Source: Terriglobus tenax
Lineage (GTDB): Bacteria > Acidobacteriota > Terriglobia > Terriglobales > Acidobacteriaceae
Reading direction: 5' to 3'
Assembly: GCF_025685395.1 (NCBI RefSeq)
Contig: NZ_JAGSYA010000004.1
Coordinates: 2,914,001-2,978,000 of the forward strand
Length of the DNA stretch: 64,000 nucleotides
This document shows positions 17,964 through 27,101 of the stretch, in pieces (within the stretch, counting starts at the first letter, position 1; every line of letters starts with the position of its first letter). The position numbers were made by a program, and so were the translations under genes. Under the pieces are notes generated by a model that did not search any database, was not told the origin of the DNA, and was given only the letters and a program-made list of their open reading frames with translations.

Positions 17964-18000
17964 GGGCCCCGCACGACGCAAGTCATGCGGGGCCCACTTT
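17964..18000 (+). terminator. Terminator after TonB receptor gene
   Basis: GGGCCCCGCA (17964-17973) pairs with TGCGGGGCCC (17986-17995) around a 12-base loop, followed by ACTTTT. The hairpin lies 25 bases after the receptor stop codon. Confidence 0.85.
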
Positions 18001-18036
18001 TCTGTCTCACAATCTGTATCGCAGGAGTTATGTTGC

Positions 18037-19377
18037 ATGCGCTCTCTGGCCGCACTGATATCCCCCCTTGCCGTTGGCATGATGCTGTGTCCGGCACTGT
18101 CTGCCGCGCAGGACTTCAACGTTCCCGATGACCGCCGTCCCGTTGAAAAACGTCCGACTCCGGACGAAATTGCTCATCCTCCAAAGACGTGGATCGATAA
18201 GGACACTGGTCATCGCGTGACGCGGTTGACCGATGAGCCCGGCTCCGCCAGCTTTTACTTCAACGTGAATGCCTACACTCCGGATGGCAAGGAGATGGTC
18301 TACACCACGCCGGAAGGTATCTCCGTACTGGACCTGGCCACGCACAAGACGCGCAGCGTGGTGAAGGGCAAGGTACACACGCTTGAGGTTGGTCATAAAA
18401 CGCAGAGCATCTTCTACGTAAAGAACGATGAACGCGCCGTCTACAAGACCAATGTGGATACTGGCGAGACGACCTTCCTGGCCAAGCTGCCTCCCCGCGG
18501 CAACATCGTCAGCGTGAATGCCGATGAAACGCTGGCTGCAGGCACGTATGACGAAGTTGAGAAACCCAACGAGCAGTACGGTCGTAACGGTGCAACGCCT
18601 GCAGCACAGGCCGCTGGCGGAACAACGCAGACCAGCCCGCTGGACCAGCCGCGCAACAAGGGCGAGATGATGGAGCGCCGTCTGGCGGCGCGTATTCCGC
18701 TGGTGCTCTACACGCTGGACCTGCGCAACGGTAAGGTAACCCCGCTGCTGCATTCGACGGACTGGGTGAACCACCTGCTCTTCTCGCCCAGCGATCCCAA
18801 GCTGCTGATGTACTGCCATGAAGGTCCCTGGCAGAAGGTCGATCGCATCTGGACAATCTGGACCGACGGCACGCACAACCAGTTGATGCACAAGCGCACC
18901 ATGGCCATGGAGATTGCCGGACACGAGTTCTGGGGCCAGGACGGCAAGACCGTTTACTACGATCTGCAGACGCCCAAGGGCGAGGACTTCTGGCTGGCCT
19001 CTGTCAACCTGGAGACCGGTAAGCGCAACTGGTATCACATGGACCGCAACGAGTGGTCAATTCACTTCAACGTGAACGAGAAGACCGGCCTGTTCACCGG
19101 CGACGGTGGCGATCCGCACCAGGTGGCGCGCGCTCCCGATGGAGAGTGGATCTATCTTTTCCATACGAAGAAGATCGAGACGCCGGGCATGATGGACGGT
19201 CCCGATCTTGTGCAGTCGTGGGTCTTCCAATCGGAGAAGCTCATCAACATGAGCAAGCACAACTACACGCTGGAGCCGAATGTGAGCTTCACGCCGGATA
19301 TGAAGATGGTCATCTTCCGTTCGAACATGTTCGGACCGACGTATGTCTTCGGTGTGGAGATCGATAAGGCAAAGTAG
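18037..19377 (+). CDS. Exported oligogalacturonate lyase, PL22
   Basis: This 446-residue protein matches oligogalacturonate lyases, seven-bladed beta-propellers that split di- and trigalacturonates to 4-deoxy-5-ketouronate. Typical stretches are IDKDTGHRVTRLTDEPGSASFYFNVNA (cut here across residues 49-75) and YDLQTPKGEDFWLASVNLETG. An N-terminal signal ending SAAQD (about residue 24) puts it in the periplasm, unlike the cytoplasmic enterobacterial Ogl. AGGAG lies 9 bases before the ATG. It has no visible operator of the AACGTT type. Confidence 0.85.
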   Translation: MRSLAALISPLAVGMMLCPALSAAQDFNVPDDRRPVEKRPTPDEIAHPPKTWIDKDTGHRVTRLTDEPGSASFYFNVNAYTPDGKEMVYTTPEGISVLDLATHKTRSVVKGKVHTLEVGHKTQSIFYVKNDERAVYKTNVDTGETTFLAKLPPRGNIVSVNADETLAAGTYDEVEKPNEQYGRNGATPAAQAAGGTTQTSPLDQPRNKGEMMERRLAARIPLVLYTLDLRNGKVTPLLHSTDWVNHLLFSPSDPKLLMYCHEGPWQKVDRIWTIWTDGTHNQLMHKRTMAMEIAGHEFWGQDGKTVYYDLQTPKGEDFWLASVNLETGKRNWYHMDRNEWSIHFNVNEKTGLFTGDGGDPHQVARAPDGEWIYLFHTKKIETPGMMDGPDLVQSWVFQSEKLINMSKHNYTLEPNVSFTPDMKMVIFRSNMFGPTYVFGVEIDKAK

Positions 19378-19398
19378 CCTGTTGCGAGCAAAGAAAGA

Positions 19399-19422
19399 AA
19401 GGCACCCCGCGTGGGGTGCCTT
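19399..19422. terminator. Bidirectional terminator between PL22 and GH105 genes
   Basis: AAGGCACCCC and GGGGTGCCTT form a perfect 10-bp stem with a GCGT loop. A-rich sequence precedes and T-rich sequence follows, so it can terminate both convergent transcripts. Confidence 0.85.
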
Positions 19423-19445
19423 CTTCTATGTTCGGATTTGCGCGG

Positions 19446-20657
19446 TTACTTCTTCTTCATCGTAACCATGCGGTGCAGCTCGCTGCCGGCCATCAGGAAG
19501 CCGCCCACGCCGTAGGTGTAGCTGGCGCTGGGGCGATAGTAGGCAGGCTCGGAACCGGTTTGCTGGATGTTGCCCAGGCGGCCGTCCGCGTAGACATTGG
19601 TCAGCAGTCCAGCCCATGCCTTCGTGATCACAGGCATATAGGTGGCGCGGTCAAGAATGCCTTCATTAACGCCGTAGGCCATGCCGTAGACGAACAGCGC
19701 CGCGCCGGAGGTCTCGGGCTGCGGAAAGTGCTCAGCGTCCAGCAGGCTGGCGTGCCACTGGCCATCCTTGCCCTGTAGTGCGGCGGCAGCGGCCGACATC
19801 TCCTTCAGCTGCTGCACGTAGAACGGACGCCGCGGATCATCCTTTGGCAGGTACTGCAGCGTGCGTGCCAGGCCGGCAACCACCCAGCCCTCGCCGCGCG
19901 ACCAGAAGACCTTCTTGCCGCCAGGACCGCGCTTGGGAATGAAGCTGTCGTCACGCCAGTACAGGTGCTCGTCCTTGTCCCATAGCAGATCGTAGGTGCG
20001 CTTCCACTGTGCGTTCAGGTAGTCAATGTACTTGTGTTCACCGGTAGCGGCGTACATGCGCGTGTATACCGCCGGTGCCATGAACAGGGCATCGCACCAC
20101 CACCATGGAATGCGCGCGTCGCCCGGGCGCAGCGTTTCCAGCGGCATTACGGTTTCCAGTGTCTTCGTCATCGGCTCGATGATGGCCTTGTCCTTCTTGC
20201 CACCGTCGAGATACAGCTCGGCATAGGTCTGCCCGATGCTGATATCGTCGGCGTTCGGCAGCTTCTCAGGATTACGAAGCTGGTACTCGAACTTCTTCGA
20301 CATCTCCGCCATGGCATCGCGGTACTTCGCCTCATGCAGGGCATCGGCCGCGGCCATGTAGCCGCTGTACATCACGCTCCAGGTCCAGATCTTGTCGAAG
20401 TACGGCTGCGACTCCTTCAACTGCCAGTCAGCCACCTTGCGCACCACTTTGTCGATGGCAGCAGGCGTCAGTGCAGGCGAGATATCCGTGGCCTTCGGTC
20501 CAGGGTCTTCGGGCGACGTGCCGAAGTGCCTCCCGTTGTCTTTATCGATAATGGCCTGCATCTCAGGCGTTGGCTTGGGATATTGCTGCGCGAAGGCCGA
20601 GACGGCGGCAAGAGCAAGCGATGCAGCGCTGGTGCGAAGAAAGAGTGATGTCTTCAT
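19446..20657 (-). CDS. Exported GH105 unsaturated rhamnogalacturonyl hydrolase
   Basis: This 403-residue (alpha/alpha)6-barrel protein belongs to the GH88/GH105 group (YteR/RhiN type), which removes the 4,5-unsaturated uronic acid left by lyase cleavage of rhamnogalacturonan. The catalytic Asp is expected in WWWCDALFMAP (about residues 183-193), and FWSRGEGWVVAGLART is a family signature. A signal peptide ends at SAFAQ (residues 20-24). GAGGAA lies before the ATG. It is the last gene of a five-gene - strand run (rhamnose isomerase, regulator, DUF4450-like protein, GH106, GH105). Confidence 0.9.
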   Translation of the reverse strand: MKTSLFLRTSAASLALAAVSAFAQQYPKPTPEMQAIIDKDNGRHFGTSPEDPGPKATDISPALTPAAIDKVVRKVADWQLKESQPYFDKIWTWSVMYSGYMAAADALHEAKYRDAMAEMSKKFEYQLRNPEKLPNADDISIGQTYAELYLDGGKKDKAIIEPMTKTLETVMPLETLRPGDARIPWWWCDALFMAPAVYTRMYAATGEHKYIDYLNAQWKRTYDLLWDKDEHLYWRDDSFIPKRGPGGKKVFWSRGEGWVVAGLARTLQYLPKDDPRRPFYVQQLKEMSAAAAALQGKDGQWHASLLDAEHFPQPETSGAALFVYGMAYGVNEGILDRATYMPVITKAWAGLLTNVYADGRLGNIQQTGSEPAYYRPSASYTYGVGGFLMAGSELHRMVTMKKK

Positions 20658-20707
20658 GGGGTGCGTGATTCCTCGTTTGTATGCGTGTTGTGGCTTGGGC
20701 TGCTGGC

Positions 20708-23467
20708 TTACGGGTGCTCCTGAAACTCCAGTTCAACAGCTCCCAGAAGTCCCGAGGGCACCGGCTTTACCTTGTCGAGATCCTGCATCTGGAAACGGTC
20801 GCCATATCTGGCGATCAGCGGTTTGTAATCACGGGGTGGCAATGCGGCCCACGCATTGATGGCCGTGTTGTAAACGCGAATCTCGATGCTGTTTTCGCCG
20901 GCCTGTAGCAGAGGAGCGATGTCCAGACGATAGGGCGGATGCCACAGCGCGCCCGCAGGCTTGCCGTTGACGAAGACCAGGGCGCCTTCGCGCACCGGTG
21001 GTTCATACCACGCATGCGTCCCGGGGCCAGTCTTCGTCACCATGGGGTTCGGAACATTGTGATGTTCTTCCTCACGCGGCGCATCCGGCGCACCCGGCTC
21101 CGGCGCACCACCGGCAATATGCAGATAAACCGGCTGCGTTGGCTTCTGGTCGAGGGTGACGTTGCGTGTGTACACGGCTTCGCCGGAGTAGTGCAGCGTA
21201 GCTTCGTCCGCGGTCCAGTCCTTCAGCGCGGCCAGTGTTTCGGTCTTCCCCGTGCCGGTGAACTTGACGGACCAGTCCTTGCTCAGGTCCAGCTTCTTCG
21301 CGGTAACGAAGCCGCTTTTGCCTGCCGGAGCATGAAAACCCGCTCCGAAAAGATAGGTCCGCGACTCATACGGCGCCAGCGTCAGCTCGATGGACTTCGG
21401 CGAGATAATATCCCAGCCAGTCTTTCCTGTCTCAGGATCAAGTACAACACCATCGGTGTAGCGTGTGGCGAGGGTTACCGTCGCCTTGATCTCGCGGTTG
21501 CTGGTGTTCGTTACAAAATACACATCGCCATTCGGCAGCTTGCGGCGGATGAAGCCGATGACGTTGCGGTCAGCATCCTTTGCGACGTCGAGCTTCAGGT
21601 CGGGCGCCGCTGCCATGTGCAAGGCATCGGTTAACTGGTCGACCGAGCTGGAAACAGCGGGGAAGAGCGCGGAAGACAGCTTCTTGAGCTCTTCCGAAGG
21701 TTTGCCTTCGGGCGTAAGCGTCGGCGCCTGCTTGTAAGACACCACCTTGCCGCCCCTGGCCTTCCATGCGGCAATCCTGCGCAACGTCTCCAGCGGAATA
21801 CGATCGGTCGGCGGAACCAGCAGGATGCTGTGCTGTACGCCCAGGCTGTTGATGGCGTCGGCGTCGGTGAAGTCATAGTTATAGCCGGCAGAGAGAATAC
21901 CGCCCAGCATCTCCTTGGGCAGCAGGTCCTGCATGGCCACGGTCACGCTTACCTTGGTCGGGCGGAAGGCGGCCCATGCATCATCGGTCGGCAGAAGAAC
22001 GGCCACCTGGTTAGCGGGCTTGCCCTGGCGCAGCAGATAGCTGAGCCGCGTAATGTAGTGGTTCACCGTCGGCATGACCGGGTGCCAGGGATTGTGGTCA
22101 TTGAAGACCGCCGCTGCGTACAGCGACCATCCGGGTTCGCCTGCCTGCGGCGCGGAATAGGGCCAGCCATGGAAGACCAGAAGGTTCTCGCCCATGATGA
22201 AGTCAATGTCGGCCTCGGCCTTCATATCGAGCGGCGTGGCGCGGAAGACCGGCGAGTGCAGCCAGGTGAAGGTCTCGCCCGAGGTGACGTTGTTGCCGAA
22301 GAGGTGATTGCCGGAGCTTGCCCAGCGCAGCGTGGAGAAGCCGCGCCACTGCGGGCCTTCGCCCTCGGGCAACGCGACCAGCTTCTGGCTTGAGAGCGAG
22401 ACGGCGGGCTCGTTATATGTCTGCGAGCGGAAGCGTGTTCCATGCTGCTTCGCCCATGCCTGGATCTGGACCAGGTAGGCATCGTTCACCAGCTCGGTCA
22501 GCGTCTTGCCCCAGTCATGGCGCAGGTTGATACCGTTTGGCGTGTTGCCGGCAACCAGCTCGGCCAGATGGGGCAGCAGATCATAGCCGCGACGCTTCTT
22601 GAACTCTTCCGGCAGCGTAGGCGTCCAGTCCGCGCCATAGGCTTCCAGTGAGTCCGAGAAGATGGCGTAGGGCGGCGTGCTGCCAAAGGCTTTGATGAGC
22701 GGCTCGCCCACGTTCTTCAGATGGGCCGCAACAGCTTCCTTGCTGAATGGATCAAGCACCCAGCCTTCCGCGCCCACAGCGGCACGCTTCACCATCTGGC
22801 CGGTATGGCTCTGGAGAAAGAACAGCACGGTGCGGGACGTATTTGCGGGGGCTACTTTGACGCTGCCGGCTTCCAGCTTCACCGTCTCCGCGGTCGTGGC
22901 ATCCCACTTCTCCGGCGTGCCGTTGACCACAGACACGGCGAGGACACTCTCGCCTTCTTTCAGCGCGGGTGCGGCAACGCTGACACTTCCCGCTGGCAGG
23001 GCAACCGGTACGGTCTTCAGCCGGGTTGCAGCGTTATGCAGGTTGGTCGTCGGTCCGCCGTAGGGCCAGCCGCTGGTCAGCGTTACATCCATGCGCAGGC
23101 CCAGCTTACGGCCTTCCACCTGCGCGTAGTTCACCGCGTCCAGCATCTCCGGTGACAGGAAGGAAAAATTCTTCAGGCCCGTGGCCGGGTCGTCCAGCGC
23201 CTCGGGATACACAAAGGCCAGCTCCGCGCCGCCAATGTTATCAGCCTTCATCTGCTGCAACTCGCGCAGGATCTCGGCTTTTTCGACTGCCGGACCAAAC
23301 CACCACCAGCGCACCATCGGCCGGGCAGCATCCGGTGGATTCAGAAAGTCCTTCTGGATGGTCTGCAACGACGGTGCGGCCTGCGCAGGCGCAGAGACAT
23401 GGCAGCAGGCAAAGGCCAGGGCAGCCGCCGCCGGTAGGAGCAGCTGTTTGCAGGGTAGACGTTTCAT
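20708..23467 (-). CDS. Exported alpha-L-rhamnosidase, GH106
   Basis: This 919-residue enzyme matches GH106 rhamnosidases, inverting enzymes that remove terminal L-rhamnose from rhamnogalacturonan. The N-terminal RPMVRWWWFGP, GGAELAFVYPEAL and MDVTLTSGWPYGGP are characteristic, and the barrel continues to about residue 640. Beta-sandwich domains follow, including a C-terminal galactose-binding-like region (LVFVNGKPAGALWHPPYRLD). A signal peptide covers residues 1-30. A good promoter lies just upstream (23496-23525), so the gene can be transcribed apart from the DUF4450-like gene. Confidence 0.9.
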   Translation of the reverse strand: MKRLPCKQLLLPAAAALAFACCHVSAPAQAAPSLQTIQKDFLNPPDAARPMVRWWWFGPAVEKAEILRELQQMKADNIGGAELAFVYPEALDDPATGLKNFSFLSPEMLDAVNYAQVEGRKLGLRMDVTLTSGWPYGGPTTNLHNAATRLKTVPVALPAGSVSVAAPALKEGESVLAVSVVNGTPEKWDATTAETVKLEAGSVKVAPANTSRTVLFFLQSHTGQMVKRAAVGAEGWVLDPFSKEAVAAHLKNVGEPLIKAFGSTPPYAIFSDSLEAYGADWTPTLPEEFKKRRGYDLLPHLAELVAGNTPNGINLRHDWGKTLTELVNDAYLVQIQAWAKQHGTRFRSQTYNEPAVSLSSQKLVALPEGEGPQWRGFSTLRWASSGNHLFGNNVTSGETFTWLHSPVFRATPLDMKAEADIDFIMGENLLVFHGWPYSAPQAGEPGWSLYAAAVFNDHNPWHPVMPTVNHYITRLSYLLRQGKPANQVAVLLPTDDAWAAFRPTKVSVTVAMQDLLPKEMLGGILSAGYNYDFTDADAINSLGVQHSILLVPPTDRIPLETLRRIAAWKARGGKVVSYKQAPTLTPEGKPSEELKKLSSALFPAVSSSVDQLTDALHMAAAPDLKLDVAKDADRNVIGFIRRKLPNGDVYFVTNTSNREIKATVTLATRYTDGVVLDPETGKTGWDIISPKSIELTLAPYESRTYLFGAGFHAPAGKSGFVTAKKLDLSKDWSVKFTGTGKTETLAALKDWTADEATLHYSGEAVYTRNVTLDQKPTQPVYLHIAGGAPEPGAPDAPREEEHHNVPNPMVTKTGPGTHAWYEPPVREGALVFVNGKPAGALWHPPYRLDIAPLLQAGENSIEIRVYNTAINAWAALPPRDYKPLIARYGDRFQMQDLDKVKPVPSGLLGAVELEFQEHP

Positions 23468-23495
23468 GCTCGCGAGCTTACTCCCTCAGGTGCGA

Positions 23496-23525
23496 ACTGT
23501 AGTGAAGCGGGGCTATCAGTGTCAA
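23496..23525 (-). promoter_or_regulatory. Promoter of GH106 gene
   Basis: On the - strand TTGACA (23525-23520) and TACAGT (23501-23496) are separated by 18 bases, 29 bases before the GH106 ATG. This is a strong sigma70-type match and implies an internal promoter in the - strand gene run. Confidence 0.6.
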
Positions 23526-23533
23526 TAGGTAAA

Positions 23534-23547
23534 CAATTCCAGAATTG
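23534..23547. promoter_or_regulatory. Inverted repeat upstream of GH106 -35 box
   Basis: CAATTCCAGAATTG consists of CAATTC and GAATTG around a CA centre. It lies 8 bases upstream of the -35 box, a place where an activator could bind. I found no second copy in the locus. Confidence 0.35.
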
Positions 23548-23561
23548 GCGAATACGTGCTT

Positions 23562-26500
23562 TTAATCTCTGCCCAACGTTGCCCCAAGTAGTCCCAGCAC
23601 AACACCGTAGAGTTCGCAGTTCAGATCGAGCGATGCCAGGGTGCGCGCCGGGTCCAGTGGAATATCCAGAACGAAAGCCGATCCGCCCGGCACGCCGCGC
23701 TGGGGTTTGCCGCGCAGGTTCTCCACGGTAAGCGTGCGCGGTTTCCCGGTCCGCAGGTCAACCCGCATGGGCAGGCTTCGCGCAGGATCATCGCCGAGGC
23801 GGAACAGGTAGTCATCCAGCATGTAGTCCTGCTCAACGGGCCACCAGTTACGCGGGCTGCGAAGCTCGGTCGCTTCGCTGTGGCCATCGGTGTAGTGGAC
23901 GGTAACAGTAGCGTGGCGTGACCATGTTGCCTGCGGAAAGGTGGTGCAGGCCAGCAGCAGATGCAGCGACCGCGCCGTGCCGTCGAGCGGCAGCTTGAGG
24001 CGCGGGGAGTCGATAGCCCATTGCGAGAGGTAGCAGCAGTTCTTCGCCTCGCCCTGCGGTGTGCGGAAACGCACATCCTTGTCGAGCCGCAGCATACCGC
24101 CCGCGTTGCGCAGACCGGCATCATCAATCTCAGCATGGACATCGAAGTTCGCCCATCCGCCCAGCAGGCCGTTGGGCAGGTTCAAAGATGTAAGTCCGGA
24201 GCGGGGCCTGCTGTAATCGCGAGTGAAGATCTCGCGGGTGTGGCCGTTGAAGCAGGTCTCCAGTGCGATGGGCTCATACCGTGTTGCTGCAGCAACGGTC
24301 GGGGCTTTCTTCGGCTCTGCAAAGGCAATCTCTACCGGAAGCCGGTAGCGGCACGCGCCGTGCTGTTGCTGCGCGAAGATGGTGTACTTGCCGGGTACGC
24401 GGCGTGTAAGGCAACCCAGCGGGTCGTCAAGATGTGAACTGTCGATGCCGGCGGGCCATACGATCGGTTGCCCGGCGGCGAGGTGGATGGCGGCAGGCGC
24501 CTTGCGTGGTGTATCCCCATGCCAATGCAGCGCGATGTCGAATGTCTCCTGCGCGGGCAGAGGGCCAAGCAGAAGCCTCGGTTCGCCGATGGCGTCCTGG
24601 TCAAAGCGTCCATGTACGGGCTTGCCGTTCACGGTGACGGTGGGCAGCTCCGTGGTGCGGGCGCGCAGGCGCAGATGCAGCGTGGCGGCCTTCTGCAGGC
24701 GCGGTGTGATCTTCCAGTGCTCGTGATTGCCCTCGCGCGTGTACGTTAGCTGCAATTCGGGGTGCTTCAGCGCAGCCCTGGTCCAGTCCAGCGGCAGTTG
24801 CGGCGCAAGGCGCAGTTCTTCACGGAGCAGGTCAGGCCGGACGCCCCACAAGCCTTCTGTGATGGCGCGCGCCGCACAGCCGATGGGGTCGCCGAAGTCG
24901 CGCTGCGACTCCTGCCGGTGCGGGTCCATCTGCAGCGACATGGGGAAGTTGCCGGGACACAGGCCGCGGAAGCCTGCGTCCAGCAGTGTGCCGCGCAGCA
25001 GAGCATAGCCGTCGTCGGCCATGCCTGCCTGGAATAACGCGAGTGCGGTGTGCAGGTTTTCCGCCGTGACCAGCAGCGTGAGCGACCACACGTATGGCTG
25101 CCAGTCAGAGCAGGCAATCTGCCAACCGACATCCGCAGGCACACCCGGGCCATGTACAGGAACCTTCGGAATTGCGTGCAGCCGGTCGGTCGCCATCAGC
25201 CACGCTTCTTCGGCGGAGGCGAACTCGCAGTCGAGCGCGTGATACACCGTCCACCATGCTGGGCTTTCGGCCTGCGTGCGCTCGCCCATCCAGTCGCGGC
25301 TTTCGGCAAAGGCTCCTCGTTCGGGCATCCACAGGTGCGTGCGCATGGCGCGGACGATCGCGTCGGCCTCGGAGTCATAGCTTGCGGCGACCTCGGCGGC
25401 CAGATGCAACTGCCGCGCAAGCTGTGCCAGGTTGCGATTCAGAAAGACGTTGTACGCGGAGCTATGGGCCGCTCCGCCGCCGTTGTACTGCAGGTTATCG
25501 CTGGCCCAGATGGCGGCATAGGCCTCGTACAGCGGAGCTTCGAGCTCGCCCTCCGCTGCATAGTTACGGCGGAAGAGGCGGCGCTCCCATGCAGCATGGG
25601 CTTCCAGCGCGGGCCATGCCGTACGTGCAAACTCCATGTCCCCGGTCCAGCGCAGATGCCGCAGAAGAGCATCGAAGAAGACCAGGTTCATGTCGTAGTG
25701 GTTATGGCCCAGGTCTCCGTTGGAATGCAGCAGATTCTCCGTGCGGGCATCGTGGCTGCCTTTGTCTGGAGCCCCGGTTGCGGGCTGAATATCCATGAAG
25801 CCCTTGCTGCCGTAGGTGCCTCCGCTGCCGTTGGTCACAGGGGATTTATCCTGCTTTGCCAGCCAGCGTTGCAGGTGGCGGCGCATGCGGTTGTGCTGCC
25901 CAAGCACGTCCAGCGCATACGGTCCGCGCCAGCCCGCCAGGGCATTGCGCCACGCCACGGCGCCATGCATCACACAGCCCTGCGCTTCGTCCCAGATGGC
26001 ATCGGCGGCCATGCAAAGCGCGGGCGCCATGCTGTCGAGATAGGCATCGCCGGTCTCCCAGTGCATGGCAGAGGCAGTTTTTGCCAGATCTTCGCGGCGG
26101 CTGGCGAAGTCCGCTGGAGTAACAGCGCCGGAGGCCGGCTTCGGTGGCTGGACGACGCCTTCCACCGCATGGACGGCAAGCAACAGCGGCGCGTCGCCAA
26201 GGGCAATATTCCCCAGAAGAACCGGCTGCGCGGGAGAGGTCTCGTCGTTGCCCCACAGCTTCTGCCAACCCGCGTTCCAGTCTGCGGCGCGGCCCAGTTT
26301 CAAGGCAGCATTTCGCGGTGTGTGCACTACAAGCTTGAACTTGCCGGAGACGACCTCAGCCTCGGTCCCGCGCAGCGTCCACTGGTTGTTCGCGGCCTCT
26401 TCCGGGCGAAGCTGGAAGAACTGCGTCACCGGTTCGGACTCGCAACCAATGTCGCCGTTGCGCTGACCCTTGCGTCCGCTGACACCACCGAAGGCAAAGG

Positions 26501-27056
26501 TCAGGGAAAGATCGGCAGGGAGCGACGAACCACGCGCCTGCACGGCAAAGCCAGCGCCAACCGTCAGCACCTCCAGATGCAGTACTCCATTCGCGCCAAG
26601 CAAGGCATCGCGCAACTCATACTCCAGCCGGCCCTCCACATAGCGTGCAATGACCGTCTCAAAGGCGAAGAGCCACTTCGCCTGCTCTCCCTTCGCAAGG
26701 CCCAGCCGCAGGTTGCCGCCATGCCCTGGCAGATAGAGAGAAAACTCCGGCAGATCGCCACCGTCCACGCGGAAGGGGATGTTTGGCCCGTAGAGTGGCC
26801 GGTTGAAGAACTCGCTTCCATTGCGGATGAAGAAGCCGACTCGCTCCGGTGTGTAGCGCATGGGGCGCGCCGTGTTTTCAAACAGCAGAGGCACCATTTT
26901 GCCGGAGGTGATCTCCGGCGAATGGGCCTGCGAAGACGGCGGAGGGATGCCTTCCTGGGCCGTTGCCCAGCGCAGCATGGGATGTTGAGTGGCCAGCGCG
27001 CTCAGCGATCCGGCTGTGCGCACAAAGCGGCGGCGAGTCCACAATGGGTCCATCAC
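23562..27056 (-). CDS. Large Tat-exported six-hairpin glycosidase-like protein (DUF4450-like)
   Basis: This 1164-residue protein starts MMDPLWTRRRFVRTAGSL, a twin-arginine signal. An N-terminal beta-sandwich-like part (about 50-310) includes RPMRYTPERVGFFIRNGSEFFNRPLYG, which resembles proteins annotated DUF4450. A central helical part (about 340-760) has the look of an (alpha/alpha)6 glycosidase, with GHNHYDMNLVFFDALLRHLRWTGD and VGWQIACSDWQPYVWS. C-terminal beta domains complete it. The locus predicts action on rhamnogalacturonan side chains or debranched oligomers. I cannot point to the catalytic acid with confidence. No clear Shine-Dalgarno precedes the paired ATG codons. Confidence 0.65.
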   Translation of the reverse strand: MMDPLWTRRRFVRTAGSLSALATQHPMLRWATAQEGIPPPSSQAHSPEITSGKMVPLLFENTARPMRYTPERVGFFIRNGSEFFNRPLYGPNIPFRVDGGDLPEFSLYLPGHGGNLRLGLAKGEQAKWLFAFETVIARYVEGRLEYELRDALLGANGVLHLEVLTVGAGFAVQARGSSLPADLSLTFAFGGVSGRKGQRNGDIGCESEPVTQFFQLRPEEAANNQWTLRGTEAEVVSGKFKLVVHTPRNAALKLGRAADWNAGWQKLWGNDETSPAQPVLLGNIALGDAPLLLAVHAVEGVVQPPKPASGAVTPADFASRREDLAKTASAMHWETGDAYLDSMAPALCMAADAIWDEAQGCVMHGAVAWRNALAGWRGPYALDVLGQHNRMRRHLQRWLAKQDKSPVTNGSGGTYGSKGFMDIQPATGAPDKGSHDARTENLLHSNGDLGHNHYDMNLVFFDALLRHLRWTGDMEFARTAWPALEAHAAWERRLFRRNYAAEGELEAPLYEAYAAIWASDNLQYNGGGAAHSSAYNVFLNRNLAQLARQLHLAAEVAASYDSEADAIVRAMRTHLWMPERGAFAESRDWMGERTQAESPAWWTVYHALDCEFASAEEAWLMATDRLHAIPKVPVHGPGVPADVGWQIACSDWQPYVWSLTLLVTAENLHTALALFQAGMADDGYALLRGTLLDAGFRGLCPGNFPMSLQMDPHRQESQRDFGDPIGCAARAITEGLWGVRPDLLREELRLAPQLPLDWTRAALKHPELQLTYTREGNHEHWKITPRLQKAATLHLRLRARTTELPTVTVNGKPVHGRFDQDAIGEPRLLLGPLPAQETFDIALHWHGDTPRKAPAAIHLAAGQPIVWPAGIDSSHLDDPLGCLTRRVPGKYTIFAQQQHGACRYRLPVEIAFAEPKKAPTVAAATRYEPIALETCFNGHTREIFTRDYSRPRSGLTSLNLPNGLLGGWANFDVHAEIDDAGLRNAGGMLRLDKDVRFRTPQGEAKNCCYLSQWAIDSPRLKLPLDGTARSLHLLLACTTFPQATWSRHATVTVHYTDGHSEATELRSPRNWWPVEQDYMLDDYLFRLGDDPARSLPMRVDLRTGKPRTLTVENLRGKPQRGVPGGSAFVLDIPLDPARTLASLDLNCELYGVVLGLLGATLGRD

Positions 27057-27071
27057 GTAGACGGTAAATCA

Positions 27072-27082
27072 GAAACTGTTTC
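27072..27082. promoter_or_regulatory. GAAAC-GTTTC palindrome before DUF4450-like gene
   Basis: GAAACTGTTTC is an 11-bp inverted repeat 16 bases before the start codon, resembling the GAAACGTTTC operators but with an odd-numbered centre. A related GAAACTGTTC occurs at 29524-29533 before rhaT. Confidence 0.35.
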
Positions 27083-27101
27083 CGTGACGAAACCCCGGTG
27101 C

